A stretch of 64,000 bases of DNA, taken from assembly GCF_002157205.1 (NCBI RefSeq), contig NZ_CP021358.1, positions 2,356,001-2,420,000 of the forward strand. Reading direction: 5' to 3'. Of the stretch, positions 27,150 to 35,134 are shown one piece after another. Positions within the stretch are counted from its first letter, which is position 1, and every line of letters starts with the position of its first letter. The notes below the pieces were generated by a model. That model had not been told where the DNA came from. It was given only the letters and a program-made list of their open reading frames with translations, and did no database searches. A program made the translations under genes and the position numbers. The DNA comes from Kushneria marisflavi (GTDB lineage Bacteria > Pseudomonadota > Gammaproteobacteria > Pseudomonadales > Halomonadaceae).

Positions 27150-27421
27150 CGTTGGGCCTTGCGTGCAGATGGCTGCCTGTAAGATTTGTTCAAATGATCA
27201 ATGAATGATCATTAAAAGGTGATGTCAGAGCGCTACGACCGGTCCAGACATTAGTCTAAAAGCTTTTGAAAAAGCATCGCAAGTTCAATGGGGTATAGCA
27301 CCTTGCGCTAAAGTATAAGGCTCAGAGGCGCAGCGTTTGATTGACCGGAGGCGGCCTGCAGCGTTATTTCATTTGTCCACAGAAGGAACAAATGATGTTT
27401 GCAGCCCGCGATGAGGTGATC
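27150..27421. promoter_or_regulatory. Promoter region of tetritol dehydrogenase gene with several repeats
   Basis: About 270 bases. At 27185-27199, TTTGTTCAAATGATC matches 14 of 15 bases of TTTGTTCATATGATC found at 20547-20561 in the isomerase promoter. Overlapping it, 27194-27212 is a perfect inverted repeat ATGATCA-N5-TGATCAT. The main palindrome is at 27370-27394. This density of repeats marks the region as a regulated promoter. Confidence 0.55.
27370..27394. promoter_or_regulatory. Candidate operator, CATTTG-N13-CAAATG
   Basis: CATTTGTCC and GAACAAATG form a 9-bp inverted repeat with one mismatch and seven-base spacer, the same geometry as the site at 22581. The six bases GCGTTA also precede both sites at the same distance. 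It lies 28 bases before the dehydrogenase ATG, where a bound repressor would block initiation. Confidence 0.65.
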
Positions 27422-28531
27422 ATGTCTGACACACTGACGCAGAACAACGTCTCCCAGCACGAGATTCCCAAAACCATGCATGCCGTGGTGGCCTATGGTC
27501 CCGGCGACTATCGCTATGAGGAGGTGCCGGTTCCCGAGCTCGATAATGACCGCGAGATTCTGGTCAAGGTCGAGGGGTGCGGTATCTGTGCCGGCGATAT
27601 CAAGTCCTTTGATGGCGCCCCGAGCTTCTGGGGCGATGAGTATCAGCCCGCCTATATCAAGGCACCGATGATTCCGGGTCACGAGTTTATCGGGCGGGTC
27701 GTGAAGGTTGGCGATGCCGTAAAGGATTATAAGCCCGGTGACCGTGTGATCTCCGAGCAGATCGTGCCCTGCTGGGACTGCCGCTTCTGTGGTCGTGGGC
27801 AGTACTGGATGTGTGAAAAGCACGATCTCTACGGCTTCCAGAGCAACGTGAACGGCGGCATGGCCGAGTACATGAAGTTCACGAAAGAGGCGATCAACTA
27901 TCACGTGCCTGAAGAGCTGCCGCTGGAAAAGGCGATTCTGATCGAGCCTTATGCCTGTTCGCTGCACGCCGTTCAGCGCGCGAAGATCGAGCTGGGGGAT
28001 GTTGTAGTGCTTTCCGGGGCCGGCACGCTGGGGCTCGGCATGGTCGGGGCCGCCAAAAAGGCCGGGGCCGAAAAACTGATCGTGCTGGATCTCTTTGATG
28101 AGCGCCTCGAACTGGCCAAAAAATTCGGCGCGGACATGGTGCTCAATCCCAAAAACGATGATGTGGTGTCGATCATCAAGGAAATGACCGGCGGTTACGG
28201 CTGCGATGTCTATATCGAAGCTACCGGCCATCCGAAATCGGTCGAGCAGGGCCTGTCGATGATTCGAAAGCTGGGCCGCTTCGTCGAGTTCAGCGTGTTC
28301 AAGGACCCGGTCAGTGTCGACTGGAGCATCATCTCCGATCGCAAGGAGCTTGATGTGCTGGGCTCGCATCTGGGGCCGTACTGCTATCCGCTGGTGATCG
28401 ACGGCATCGGCAATGGTGATTTCCCCACCGAGGGCGTGGTGACCCACAAGCTGCCGCTGGAGAAGTTCGAGGAAGGCTTTGAGCTCATGACCAGCGGGGC
28501 GAAGTCACTGAAGATCGTGCTGATCCCTTAA
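27422..28531 (+). CDS. Zinc-dependent alcohol dehydrogenase, probable erythritol/L-threitol dehydrogenase
   Basis: A 369-residue medium-chain dehydrogenase. Catalytic zinc ligands are in VEGCGICAGDIKSFDG (Cys near 46) and PMIPGHEF (His-Glu near 82-83). The structural zinc region is PCWDCRFCGRGQYWMCEKHDLYGF, and the NAD-binding loop is LSGAGTLGLGMVGAAKKAG. The unusual runs SEQIVPCWDC, GQYWMCEKHDLYGFQ and VDWSIISDRKELDVLGSHLGPYCYP resemble the erythritol/L-threitol dehydrogenase of Mycobacterium as I recall it. It would oxidise the imported tetritol to erythrulose with NAD. GAGGTGATC precedes the ATG at 27422; ATGs at 27392 and 27395 are in frame but overlap the operator. Confidence 0.82.
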   Translation: MSDTLTQNNVSQHEIPKTMHAVVAYGPGDYRYEEVPVPELDNDREILVKVEGCGICAGDIKSFDGAPSFWGDEYQPAYIKAPMIPGHEFIGRVVKVGDAVKDYKPGDRVISEQIVPCWDCRFCGRGQYWMCEKHDLYGFQSNVNGGMAEYMKFTKEAINYHVPEELPLEKAILIEPYACSLHAVQRAKIELGDVVVLSGAGTLGLGMVGAAKKAGAEKLIVLDLFDERLELAKKFGADMVLNPKNDDVVSIIKEMTGGYGCDVYIEATGHPKSVEQGLSMIRKLGRFVEFSVFKDPVSVDWSIISDRKELDVLGSHLGPYCYPLVIDGIGNGDFPTEGVVTHKLPLEKFEEGFELMTSGAKSLKIVLIP

Positions 28532-28561
28532 GAGTTGATCTGAAACCAAGGGTTGATTCGA

Positions 28562-28594
28562 AACAGCGCGGCCGCTCTGCCGCGCTGTTTTTTT
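28562..28594 (+). terminator. Intrinsic terminator after tetritol dehydrogenase gene
   Basis: An 11-bp perfect stem (AACAGCGCGGC / GCCGCGCTGTT) with six-base loop and a long T run. It lies 30 bases after the stop and ends the catabolic cluster. Confidence 0.88.
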
Positions 28595-28633
28595 ATGCGC
28601 GTCTTTCAGTGGTGAACCGATACCGCCTGCGGC

Positions 28634-29638
28634 TCAGATCATTTCAACCCAGTCCGGAGATTGGGCCACTTCAACACGACTGATCAATTCAAGCCTGCCC
28701 TGGTCGAGGCGGTAGGCCGCAACATGATGAGACTGCTGGCCGGCTACCAGCATCAGCTGCCCGGTAGCATCCAGTGCAAACCCTCTGGGCTGGGTTTCGA
28801 CCTCGAAGGCACCGATGCGTGTGAGTTCTCCGCTGCCGGCATCGACGGCGAAAGAGGTCACCAGTGAGCTGCTGCGTTCAGACGCGTACAGGTAACGCCC
28901 TTCGGCATCGAGATGAATGTCTGCCGCCCAGAAGGTGTCAGCCTCGCCCTTGTCGATCACTACCCGCTGTCGCTTGTTCAGGCTTCGAGTGCTGCTGTCG
29001 TAGTCAAACAGCGTGATGGAGCCATCCAGCTCGCCAAGCAGGTACACACGCGTACCATCGGCGTTGAAAATCAGGTGCCTGGGGCCGGTACCTTCGGGGA
29101 GTGTGACCTCAACCGTATCGGAGAAGGACGGCTGCGCGTCGAGGCTCGAGCAGTAGAGCCGATCCCCGCCGAGGCTGGTGAACAGTACGTTGCGTTCCTC
29201 CGGGTCGGGCAGGATGCAGTGGGCGTTGGGTTCGGTGGTCCAGCGGCCCTGCTCGCTTTCGACGCCACCATCCCGAGCGATGTCGTAGGCGGCCACCAGA
29301 TGATGGTGATAGGACGCCGAAAAGAGGCGGCCATCCCTCGCGGTGCAGGCCAGATAGGCGACACTTTCATGGATGGGAAAAGTCGACACCGGCGTCAGCT
29401 GATGATTTTGCTCATCGATGGCGAAGGTGAAAATGCCCATGGGGGTGCCCCGCCCGGCGGCATGGAGATAACGCCGATCCGGACTCAGGCATAGCGGCAG
29501 GGAACCACCGGCCTTTTCAAGGTCGGGAAGGGTGACGCGCTGAACCAGCTCGAGGCTGTCGTTGGTATAGCGCACCAGGCAGACTTCGCCGGCGCCGCCA
29601 CAGCCGATATAGGCCAAAAGGGATTGCGGTGATGACAT
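28634..29638 (-). CDS. Lactonase-family beta-propeller protein (6-phosphogluconolactonase-like)
   Basis: A 334-residue seven-bladed propeller of the YbhE/Pgl family. Repeating blades are seen as LCLSPDRRYLHAAGRG, HLIFNADGTRVYLLGELDGSITLFDYD, IHLDAEGRYLYASERSSSLVTSFAVD and FALDATGQLMLVAGQQSHHVAAYRLD. Family members hydrolyse 6-phosphogluconolactone or other sugar lactones, or cyclise muconates. No signal peptide, so it is cytosolic. It converges on the tetritol dehydrogenase and is separated from it by a terminator, so it is probably not part of that pathway. A lactone substrate is likely but unspecified. Confidence 0.8.
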   Translation of the reverse strand: MSSPQSLLAYIGCGGAGEVCLVRYTNDSLELVQRVTLPDLEKAGGSLPLCLSPDRRYLHAAGRGTPMGIFTFAIDEQNHQLTPVSTFPIHESVAYLACTARDGRLFSASYHHHLVAAYDIARDGGVESEQGRWTTEPNAHCILPDPEERNVLFTSLGGDRLYCSSLDAQPSFSDTVEVTLPEGTGPRHLIFNADGTRVYLLGELDGSITLFDYDSSTRSLNKRQRVVIDKGEADTFWAADIHLDAEGRYLYASERSSSLVTSFAVDAGSGELTRIGAFEVETQPRGFALDATGQLMLVAGQQSHHVAAYRLDQGRLELISRVEVAQSPDWVEMI

Positions 29639-29991
29639 GGGCCCATCCTGAGGTTGAAGGTGAAGGGACAAGCGTTGCAGCCGTGCCCCCTTTAATCCAG
29701 TGCCTGATTGTAGGGCGCACGGTTCATTGAAACGTCATCAACCATGGTCGGGCACTTCAGTCGATACCGCTTGAACCCGGTCTTGCCCGTCATGAACGCC
29801 CTGCGTGATGACCATGAAGACATTGCACGGGCGTGGGTTAGGCACTTTGCTTTTACCGGGTGTAAACTTTTCGCATTGTGCCGATAGTGTCGGTATCCAC
29901 ATTCATGACAGGACGTCTGCCAAGGGCAGGACGGCCTGGCCTTTCATATTTTTCTGCTCGTCAGTGAGCGACAAAAGGATCCAGAGTCTTC
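29639..29991. other. Intergenic region upstream of metK
   Basis: About 350 bases between divergent lactonase and metK genes. I see no SAM riboswitch of a known class and no strong hairpin. AAAAGGATCC near 29973 may serve as the metK ribosome-binding region. The rest holds nothing recognisable. Confidence 0.4.
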
Positions 29992-31212
29992 ATGAGCGAA
30001 TACTCCCTGTTTACCTCCGAATCCGTCTCTGAAGGACACCCGGACAAGATTGCCGATCAGATCTCCGATGCAGTGCTTGATGCCCTGATTGCCCGCGACA
30101 AGCAGGCCCGCGTGGCCTGTGAAACGCTGGTCAAGACGGGAGTGGCGATTGTGGCCGGCGAGATTACCACCAGTGCCTGGGTGGATCTGGAAGAGCTGGT
30201 GCGTCGCGTGATTTCCGATATTGGCTATACCTCCTCCGAAGTCGGCTTTGACGGTGCTACCTGTGGCGTGCTCAACCTGATCGGCAAGCAGAGCATCGAT
30301 ATCGCTCAGGGCGTGGATCGCTCCAGGCCCGAGGATCAGGGCGCGGGTGATCAGGGCCTGATGTTTGGTTATGCCACCAATGAGACGCCGTCCTACATGC
30401 CGGCGCCGATTCATTACTCGCATCGCCTGGTCGAGCGCCAGTCGGAGCTGCGTAAAAACGGCACGCTTGGCTGGCTGCGCCCGGATGCCAAAAGTCAGGT
30501 GACCTTTCGCTACGGTGAAGATGGCAGGCCGGTCGCGGTGGATGCGGTGGTGCTGTCGACCCAGCACGATGAGAGCATCTCCCAGGAGGAGCTGCGTCAT
30601 GCGGTCGAGGAACTGATCATCCGTGACGTGCTGCCCGAGGAATGGATCACCGAATCGACGCGTTTTCACATCAACCCGACCGGCAAGTTCGTGATCGGTG
30701 GGCCGGTCGGCGACTGTGGTCTGACCGGGCGCAAGATCATCGTCGATACCTATGGCGGCATGGCCCGCCATGGCGGTGGTGCCTTCTCCGGCAAGGACCC
30801 CTCCAAGGTGGATCGAAGCGCTGCCTATGCCGGCCGCTATGTGGCCAAGAACGTGGTGGCTTCCGGTATCGCCGACAAGTGCGAGATTCAGGTCTCCTAT
30901 GCCATTGGCGTGGCCGAGCCGACCTCGGTGGCGATCAACACTTTCGGTACCAGCAGGATCAGCGATGACAAGATCGTCGACCTGGTGCGAGAGCATTTCG
31001 ATCTGCGGCCCTACGCCATTACTCGCATGCTGGATCTGCTCCATCCGATGTATCAGCTCACCGCGTCCTATGGCCATTTCGGTCGTGACCCCTTCGAGCA
31101 CACCTATACCTGGAAGGACACCCGCGGCGAGATGCAAAGCGAAACCTTCACGGCCTTCCCCTGGGAAAAAACCGACCGGGCCGAGGCACTTCGGGACGCC
31201 GCCGGGCTGTAA
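29992..31212 (+). CDS. metK: S-adenosylmethionine synthetase (methionine adenosyltransferase)
   Basis: A 406-residue cytosolic enzyme making SAM from methionine and ATP. Canonical motifs: [25 protein letters not shown] (residues about 6-30), the ATP-binding [16 protein letters not shown] (about 118-133) and the phosphate loop [23 protein letters not shown] (about 261-283). Length is a little above the usual 384, with an extended C-terminus [21 protein letters not shown]. It shares the methyl cycle with ahcY (two genes on) and metF further right, but each has its own promoter. A terminator follows. Confidence 0.97.
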   Translation: MSEYSLFTSESVSEGHPDKIADQISDAVLDALIARDKQARVACETLVKTGVAIVAGEITTSAWVDLEELVRRVISDIGYTSSEVGFDGATCGVLNLIGKQSIDIAQGVDRSRPEDQGAGDQGLMFGYATNETPSYMPAPIHYSHRLVERQSELRKNGTLGWLRPDAKSQVTFRYGEDGRPVAVDAVVLSTQHDESISQEELRHAVEELIIRDVLPEEWITESTRFHINPTGKFVIGGPVGDCGLTGRKIIVDTYGGMARHGGGAFSGKDPSKVDRSAAYAGRYVAKNVVASGIADKCEIQVSYAIGVAEPTSVAINTFGTSRISDDKIVDLVREHFDLRPYAITRMLDLLHPMYQLTASYGHFGRDPFEHTYTWKDTRGEMQSETFTAFPWEKTDRAEALRDAAGL

Positions 31213-31253
31213 ATCCTGATTGATGGGCCGGGAACGTTCCGGTCCACTTCCTG

Positions 31254-31281
31254 AAAGCCCACGGATACGTGGGCTTTTTTG
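31254..31281 (+). terminator. Intrinsic terminator after metK
   Basis: A 10-bp stem (AAAGCCCACG / CGTGGGCTTT) with a GATA loop followed by TTT. It lies about 40 bases past the metK stop. Confidence 0.85.
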
Positions 31282-31356
31282 TGCCGGAAGTTTGGCTATG
31301 CTCAAGGGCCCCTGCCTGTTTCGAGCAGACCGATTCTTCGATCGAGCACGATTTCC

Positions 31357-32622
31357 ATGCTGAACATTGCCGCACTGTTTATTACCGTGACCGCGCTCTT
31401 TTCGTGGTTCAACTATCGCTTTATCCGCCTGCCGGCCACCATCGGCGTCATGGTGGTCGCCCTGGTGATGTCGCTGGTCTTGATCGCGCTGGATCATCTG
31501 GGCTTTACCCATGTCACGGACCTGACCGAGCAGTGGCTTGGCAGCATCAACTTCAATGCCCTGTTAATGGACGGCATGCTGTCGTTTCTGCTGTTTGCAG
31601 GCGCCCTTCATGTGGATATCAACAAGCTCAAGCGATATCGCTATTCGATCGGCTTTCTGGCTTCAGTCGGTGTGGTGGTGTCAACGATTGCGATCGGCAG
31701 CGCTGCCTGGTGGCTGTTTGCCACTTTCAGCATCCATGTGCCGTATCTTTATTGCCTGGTCTTTGGTGCGCTGATTTCGCCGACCGATCCGATTGCCGTG
31801 CTGGGCATCATGCAAAACGCCGGCGCGCCGGAGGACATGGAAATCAAGATTGTGGGCGAGTCGTTATTCAACGACGGCGTCGCCGTGGTGGTCTTTACCC
31901 TGCTGGCGGGGGCGGCCACGGCAGGCGAGCAGCTCACGGCAATGCATTCACTGGTACTGTTTGCCGAAGAAGCTGGTGGCGGTCTGTTGCTTGGGTTTGT
32001 CATGGGCTATATCGCCTACCAGATGATGAAAAGCATCGATCAATACCAGGTTGAGGTGTTGATCAGTCTGGCGCTGGTGCTGGGTGGCTATGCGCTGGCC
32101 ACCTGGATGGAGGTGTCCGGGCCGATTGCGATGGTGATTGCCGGGCTTTTCATCGGCAACCGTGGTCGCGAACATGCCATGTCGGAAAACACCCGACGCT
32201 ATGTGGACGGCTTTTGGGAGCTGATCGACGAGATTCTCAACGCCGTGCTGTTTGTTCTGATCGGACTGGAGCTTTTGCTGATTCCGTTCGAGTGGAGCTA
32301 TCTGATGGTGGCCGCGCCGCTGATCGTGGCCATTCTGGCGGTTCGGCTTGTCACCATTGGGCTACCGCTGATGGCGATGCGCCACTGGATCGACTATCGG
32401 CGGGGGACGACCCGGGTGCTGACCTGGGGCGGGTTGCGTGGCGGGATCTCGGTGGCCCTCGCGCTGGGGCTTCCGGACAGTGACTACCGAGAGCCGATCG
32501 TAATGATCACCTACATCATCGTGCTGTTTTCCATCCTGGTGCAGGGGTTGACCATCGGCAAGCTGGTCGGTCATTTGGTGCCAAAAGACGACAGGTCCTC
32601 CGAAACCACGAAACACCATTGA
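31357..32622 (+). CDS. Sodium/proton antiporter, NhaP/CPA1 family
   Basis: A 421-residue membrane protein with about twelve spans. CPA1 motifs are LLFAGALHVDINKLKRYR, the ion-site FGALISPTDPIAVLGIM (Asp near 142), GESLFNDGVAVVVFTLL (Asp near 171), GNRGREHAMSENTRRYVDGFW and LTWGGLRGGISVALALGLP. It exports sodium (perhaps potassium) in exchange for protons, fitting salt and pH homeostasis in a halophile. The ATG at 31357 gives a clean first span; the frame extends 26 codons upstream through the metK terminator region, so the longer start is rejected. Confidence 0.92.
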   Translation: MLNIAALFITVTALFSWFNYRFIRLPATIGVMVVALVMSLVLIALDHLGFTHVTDLTEQWLGSINFNALLMDGMLSFLLFAGALHVDINKLKRYRYSIGFLASVGVVVSTIAIGSAAWWLFATFSIHVPYLYCLVFGALISPTDPIAVLGIMQNAGAPEDMEIKIVGESLFNDGVAVVVFTLLAGAATAGEQLTAMHSLVLFAEEAGGGLLLGFVMGYIAYQMMKSIDQYQVEVLISLALVLGGYALATWMEVSGPIAMVIAGLFIGNRGREHAMSENTRRYVDGFWELIDEILNAVLFVLIGLELLLIPFEWSYLMVAAPLIVAILAVRLVTIGLPLMAMRHWIDYRRGTTRVLTWGGLRGGISVALALGLPDSDYREPIVMITYIIVLFSILVQGLTIGKLVGHLVPKDDRSSETTKHH

Positions 32623-32691
32623 CCTCAGACCTCTTGTTTCACGTCGACGTGCCGATAGTATGAGCGGGGCTGACGGCTTTTATGTCCAGTG

Positions 32692-32722
32692 TTGACCATT
32701 CAAGGCGCCAGCCCGCTATAAT
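32692..32722 (+). promoter_or_regulatory. Probable sigma-70 promoter of ahcY
   Basis: TTGACC at 32692-32697 and a perfect TATAAT at 32717-32722, spaced by 19 bases (slightly long). Transcription would start about 40 bases before the riboswitch. Confidence 0.65.
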
Positions 32723-32763
32723 TTGCGTCAGATTTTTGCCTCATGCCATCGTGAGGTGTCATG

Positions 32764-32846
32764 TCCACTCGAGGGGCGCTGCAGCAAGAGAGTGATTCTT
32801 GCGAGGCTCGAGCTGGATACCCCGGATTCAACGGCGCCCGCTATTT
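32764..32846 (+). ncRNA. S-adenosylhomocysteine (SAH) riboswitch upstream of ahcY
   Basis: The leader shows the conserved blocks of the SAH riboswitch in order: CTCGAGGGGCGCTGCAGCA at about 32768-32786, a variable hairpin arm (CAAGAG..TTCTTG), GAGGCTCGAG at about 32803-32812 closing the first stem with CTCGAG, and AACGGCGCCC at about 32830-32839 forming the pseudoknot with the GGGGCGC loop. Known members sit before ahcY and activate it when SAH accumulates. Here it lies between a clear promoter and the ahcY ribosome-binding site AGGAGTATT. Confidence 0.85.
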
Positions 32847-32861
32847 TGCCAGGAGTATTTC

Positions 32862-34265
32862 ATGGCTACTGCCGAAAACGCCGTTCATCAGGATTACAGG
32901 GTCGCCGATATCAGTCTTGCCGACTGGGGCCGCCGCGAAATTCGCATCGCCGAAACCGAAATGCCGGCGCTGATGAAGATCCGCGCCAAGTATCGTGACC
33001 AGCAGCCGCTCAAGGGCGCCCGCATTGCCGGCTGCATCCACATGACCATTCAGACCGCCGTGCTGATCGAGACGCTGATCGAGCTCGGTGCCAGTGTGCG
33101 CTGGTCCTCGTGCAACATCTTCTCGACCCAGGATCAGGCCGCTGCCGCCATTGCTGCGGCCGGTACGCCGGTTTTTGCCTGGAAGGGCGAAACGGAAGAA
33201 GAGTTCTGGTGGTGCATCCAGCAGACCATCGAAGGCCCGGACGGCTGGCGCCCGAACATGGTGCTCGATGATGGTGGCGACCTGACCCTGATGCTCCACG
33301 ATGATCATCCCGAGCTGCTGGACGCCATCCACGGCATCAGTGAAGAGACCACCACCGGCGTGCATCGTCTGGTCGAAATGATGCGCAAGGGCACGCTGCG
33401 TGTACCGGCCATCAACGTCAACGACTCGGTCACCAAGTCGAAAAACGACAACAAGTATGGCTGCCGCCACTCGCTGTCGGACGCCATCAAGCGCGGTCTG
33501 GATCATCTTCTGTCCGGCAAGCAGGCGCTGGTCATCGGCTACGGTGACGTGGGCAAGGGCTCGGCGGCCGGTCTTCGCAACGAGGGCATGATCGTCAAGG
33601 TCAGCGAAGTGGATCCGATCTGTGCCATGCAGGCCTGCATGGACGGCTATGAAGTGGTCTCGCCCTATATCGATGGTGCCAACGATGAGTCCGGCAACAA
33701 CCTCGATACCTACATGCTGGGCAAGATCGATGTGCTGGTCACCACCACCGGCAACATCAATGTCTGTGACGCCGGTATGCTGGGTGCGATCAAAAAGGGT
33801 GCCGTGGTCTGTAACATCGGACACTTCGACAACGAGATCGATACGGCCTACATGCGCAAGCACTGGGCGTGGGAAGAAATCAAGCCGCAGGTCCACAAGA
33901 TCTACCGTGATGGCACCCCGGGCAACTTCGACCCAACCAGCGATGACTATCTGCTGCTGCTCTCGGAAGGTCGTCTGGTTAACCTGGGTAACGCGACCGG
34001 CCATCCGTCACGCGTCATGGATGGCTCCTTTGCCGACCAGGTGCTGGCACAGATTCACCTGTTCGAACGCCGTTTCGCCGACATCCCGGTCGATGAGCGT
34101 CCTGCAGTGACGGTCGAAGTCCTGCCCAAGCAGCTCGATGAGGAAGTTGCCCGCTATATGGTTGAAGGCTTTGGTGGCACCCTCACCAAGATGACTTCGA
34201 AGCAGGCCGAGTACCTGGGCGTGCCGCAGGAAGGCCCGTTCAAGCCGCATGAGTATCGCTACTAA
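32862..34265 (+). CDS. ahcY: Adenosylhomocysteinase (S-adenosylhomocysteine hydrolase)
   Basis: A 467-residue NAD-bound tetrameric enzyme splitting SAH to adenosine and homocysteine, removing the product inhibitor of SAM methylation. Motifs: [22 protein letters not shown] (near 16-37), [36 protein letters not shown] (near 80-97), the NAD site [18 protein letters not shown] (near 220-237), and the C-terminal KPHEYRY contributing the last lysine and tyrosine. The ATG at 32862 follows AGGAG. The riboswitch in its leader makes SAH the direct expression signal. Two weak-to-moderate terminator hairpins follow the stop. Confidence 0.97.
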   Translation: MATAENAVHQDYRVADISLADWGRREIRIAETEMPALMKIRAKYRDQQPLKGARIAGCIHMTIQTAVLIETLIELGASVRWSSCNIFSTQDQAAAAIAAAGTPVFAWKGETEEEFWWCIQQTIEGPDGWRPNMVLDDGGDLTLMLHDDHPELLDAIHGISEETTTGVHRLVEMMRKGTLRVPAINVNDSVTKSKNDNKYGCRHSLSDAIKRGLDHLLSGKQALVIGYGDVGKGSAAGLRNEGMIVKVSEVDPICAMQACMDGYEVVSPYIDGANDESGNNLDTYMLGKIDVLVTTTGNINVCDAGMLGAIKKGAVVCNIGHFDNEIDTAYMRKHWAWEEIKPQVHKIYRDGTPGNFDPTSDDYLLLLSEGRLVNLGNATGHPSRVMDGSFADQVLAQIHLFERRFADIPVDERPAVTVEVLPKQLDEEVARYMVEGFGGTLTKMTSKQAEYLGVPQEGPFKPHEYRY

Positions 34266-34276
34266 GTGACTGACTG

Positions 34277-34352
34277 ACCGGCCTTTTCGGGCCGGTTTGA
34301 TCAACACCATGGACGCCCCGGGGCTGCTTGAGCGAGCCTTCGGGGCGTTTTT
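34277..34352 (+). terminator. Tandem hairpins after ahcY
   Basis: A short hairpin (ACCGGCC / GGCCGGT, 34277-34296) followed by a longer one (ACGCCCCG / CGGGGCGT, 34313-34348, with an inner GGCT/AGCC) ending in TTTTTT. The second is the likely terminator. Confidence 0.7.
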
Positions 34353-34521
34353 TCAGGGCTGGTAGAAGCGTTTTCAGGTGACCGGCACGATATGGTGTTA
34401 ACCCTTCGTCGTAGAGAGCCGGGCCAGAGGAACAAGTGCGACATAATGGCCGGCCTGCAAATGGTCATGGCCTGTTTATTAACAGGCTGGACGACCGAAT
34501 CAATCTTTAGAGGATAACCGT

Positions 34522-35118
34522 ATGCGCTTCCCTCAGGCCCTGGCACTGACTGGCCCGCTGATGATGCTTTCCCTGCCGGCCATGGCACATCCCGGCCATG
34601 AGCATGGCTCGGGTCTGATGGCCGGACTGATGCATCCGTTGACCGGAGTGGATCATCTACTGGCCATGGTCGCGGTAGGCCTCTGGGCCGGATTTGTCAT
34701 GCCGCGCCGCGTACTGGTGGCCCCTCTGACCTTCATGGCGGCCATGGGCGGCGGAGCGCTTCTGGGCTGGGCAGGAATCGCTCTTCCGCTGGTGGAGCCC
34801 GGCATCGTGCTCTCCGTGATTGTCTTTGGCCTGCTGACCCTGACAGGCGGCCAGCAGCAGTCTGTCATGCTGACCCGCGCTTCCCTTCTGTGTATCGGGC
34901 TCTTTGCCGTTTTGCATGGCCATGCGCATGCCACCGAAGCCAGCGGTCATGTGGGTCCCTATCTTGCCGGCTTCATGCTCTCCACGGCGGTCCTGCACGG
35001 GCTGGGTATCCTGATGGCGCTGACCGTTGCCCGCGGGCAGGCAGGGCGTTGGGTACAGCATGTCAGCGGCGCCGTCATTGCGGCAGGCGGAGCGTTTTTG
35101 ATGCTTGGTGCTGCCTGA
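34522..35118 (+). CDS. HupE/UreJ family membrane protein
   Basis: A 198-residue protein with an N-terminal signal-like segment (ALTGPLMMLSLPAMA-HP) and five to six further spans. HupE/UreJ markers are HPGHEHGSGLMAGLMHPLTGVDHLLAMVAVGLWAG (residues about 23-57), the His-rich AVLHGHAHATE (about 131) and LHGLGILMAL. Family members are thought to be nickel or cobalt permeases near hydrogenase or urease genes. Neither is nearby, so the metal and enzyme served are unclear. Confidence 0.85.
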   Translation: MRFPQALALTGPLMMLSLPAMAHPGHEHGSGLMAGLMHPLTGVDHLLAMVAVGLWAGFVMPRRVLVAPLTFMAAMGGGALLGWAGIALPLVEPGIVLSVIVFGLLTLTGGQQQSVMLTRASLLCIGLFAVLHGHAHATEASGHVGPYLAGFMLSTAVLHGLGILMALTVARGQAGRWVQHVSGAVIAAGGAFLMLGAA

Positions 35119-35134
35119 GCACTGGACAGGCCCG

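Noticed and set aside
27308..28447. 379-residue antisense frame over the dehydrogenase
   Set aside because: Shadow frame; the sense strand has full zinc and NAD motifs.
29639..29991. Possible SAM riboswitch before metK
   Set aside because: I looked for conserved cores of known SAM classes and found none.
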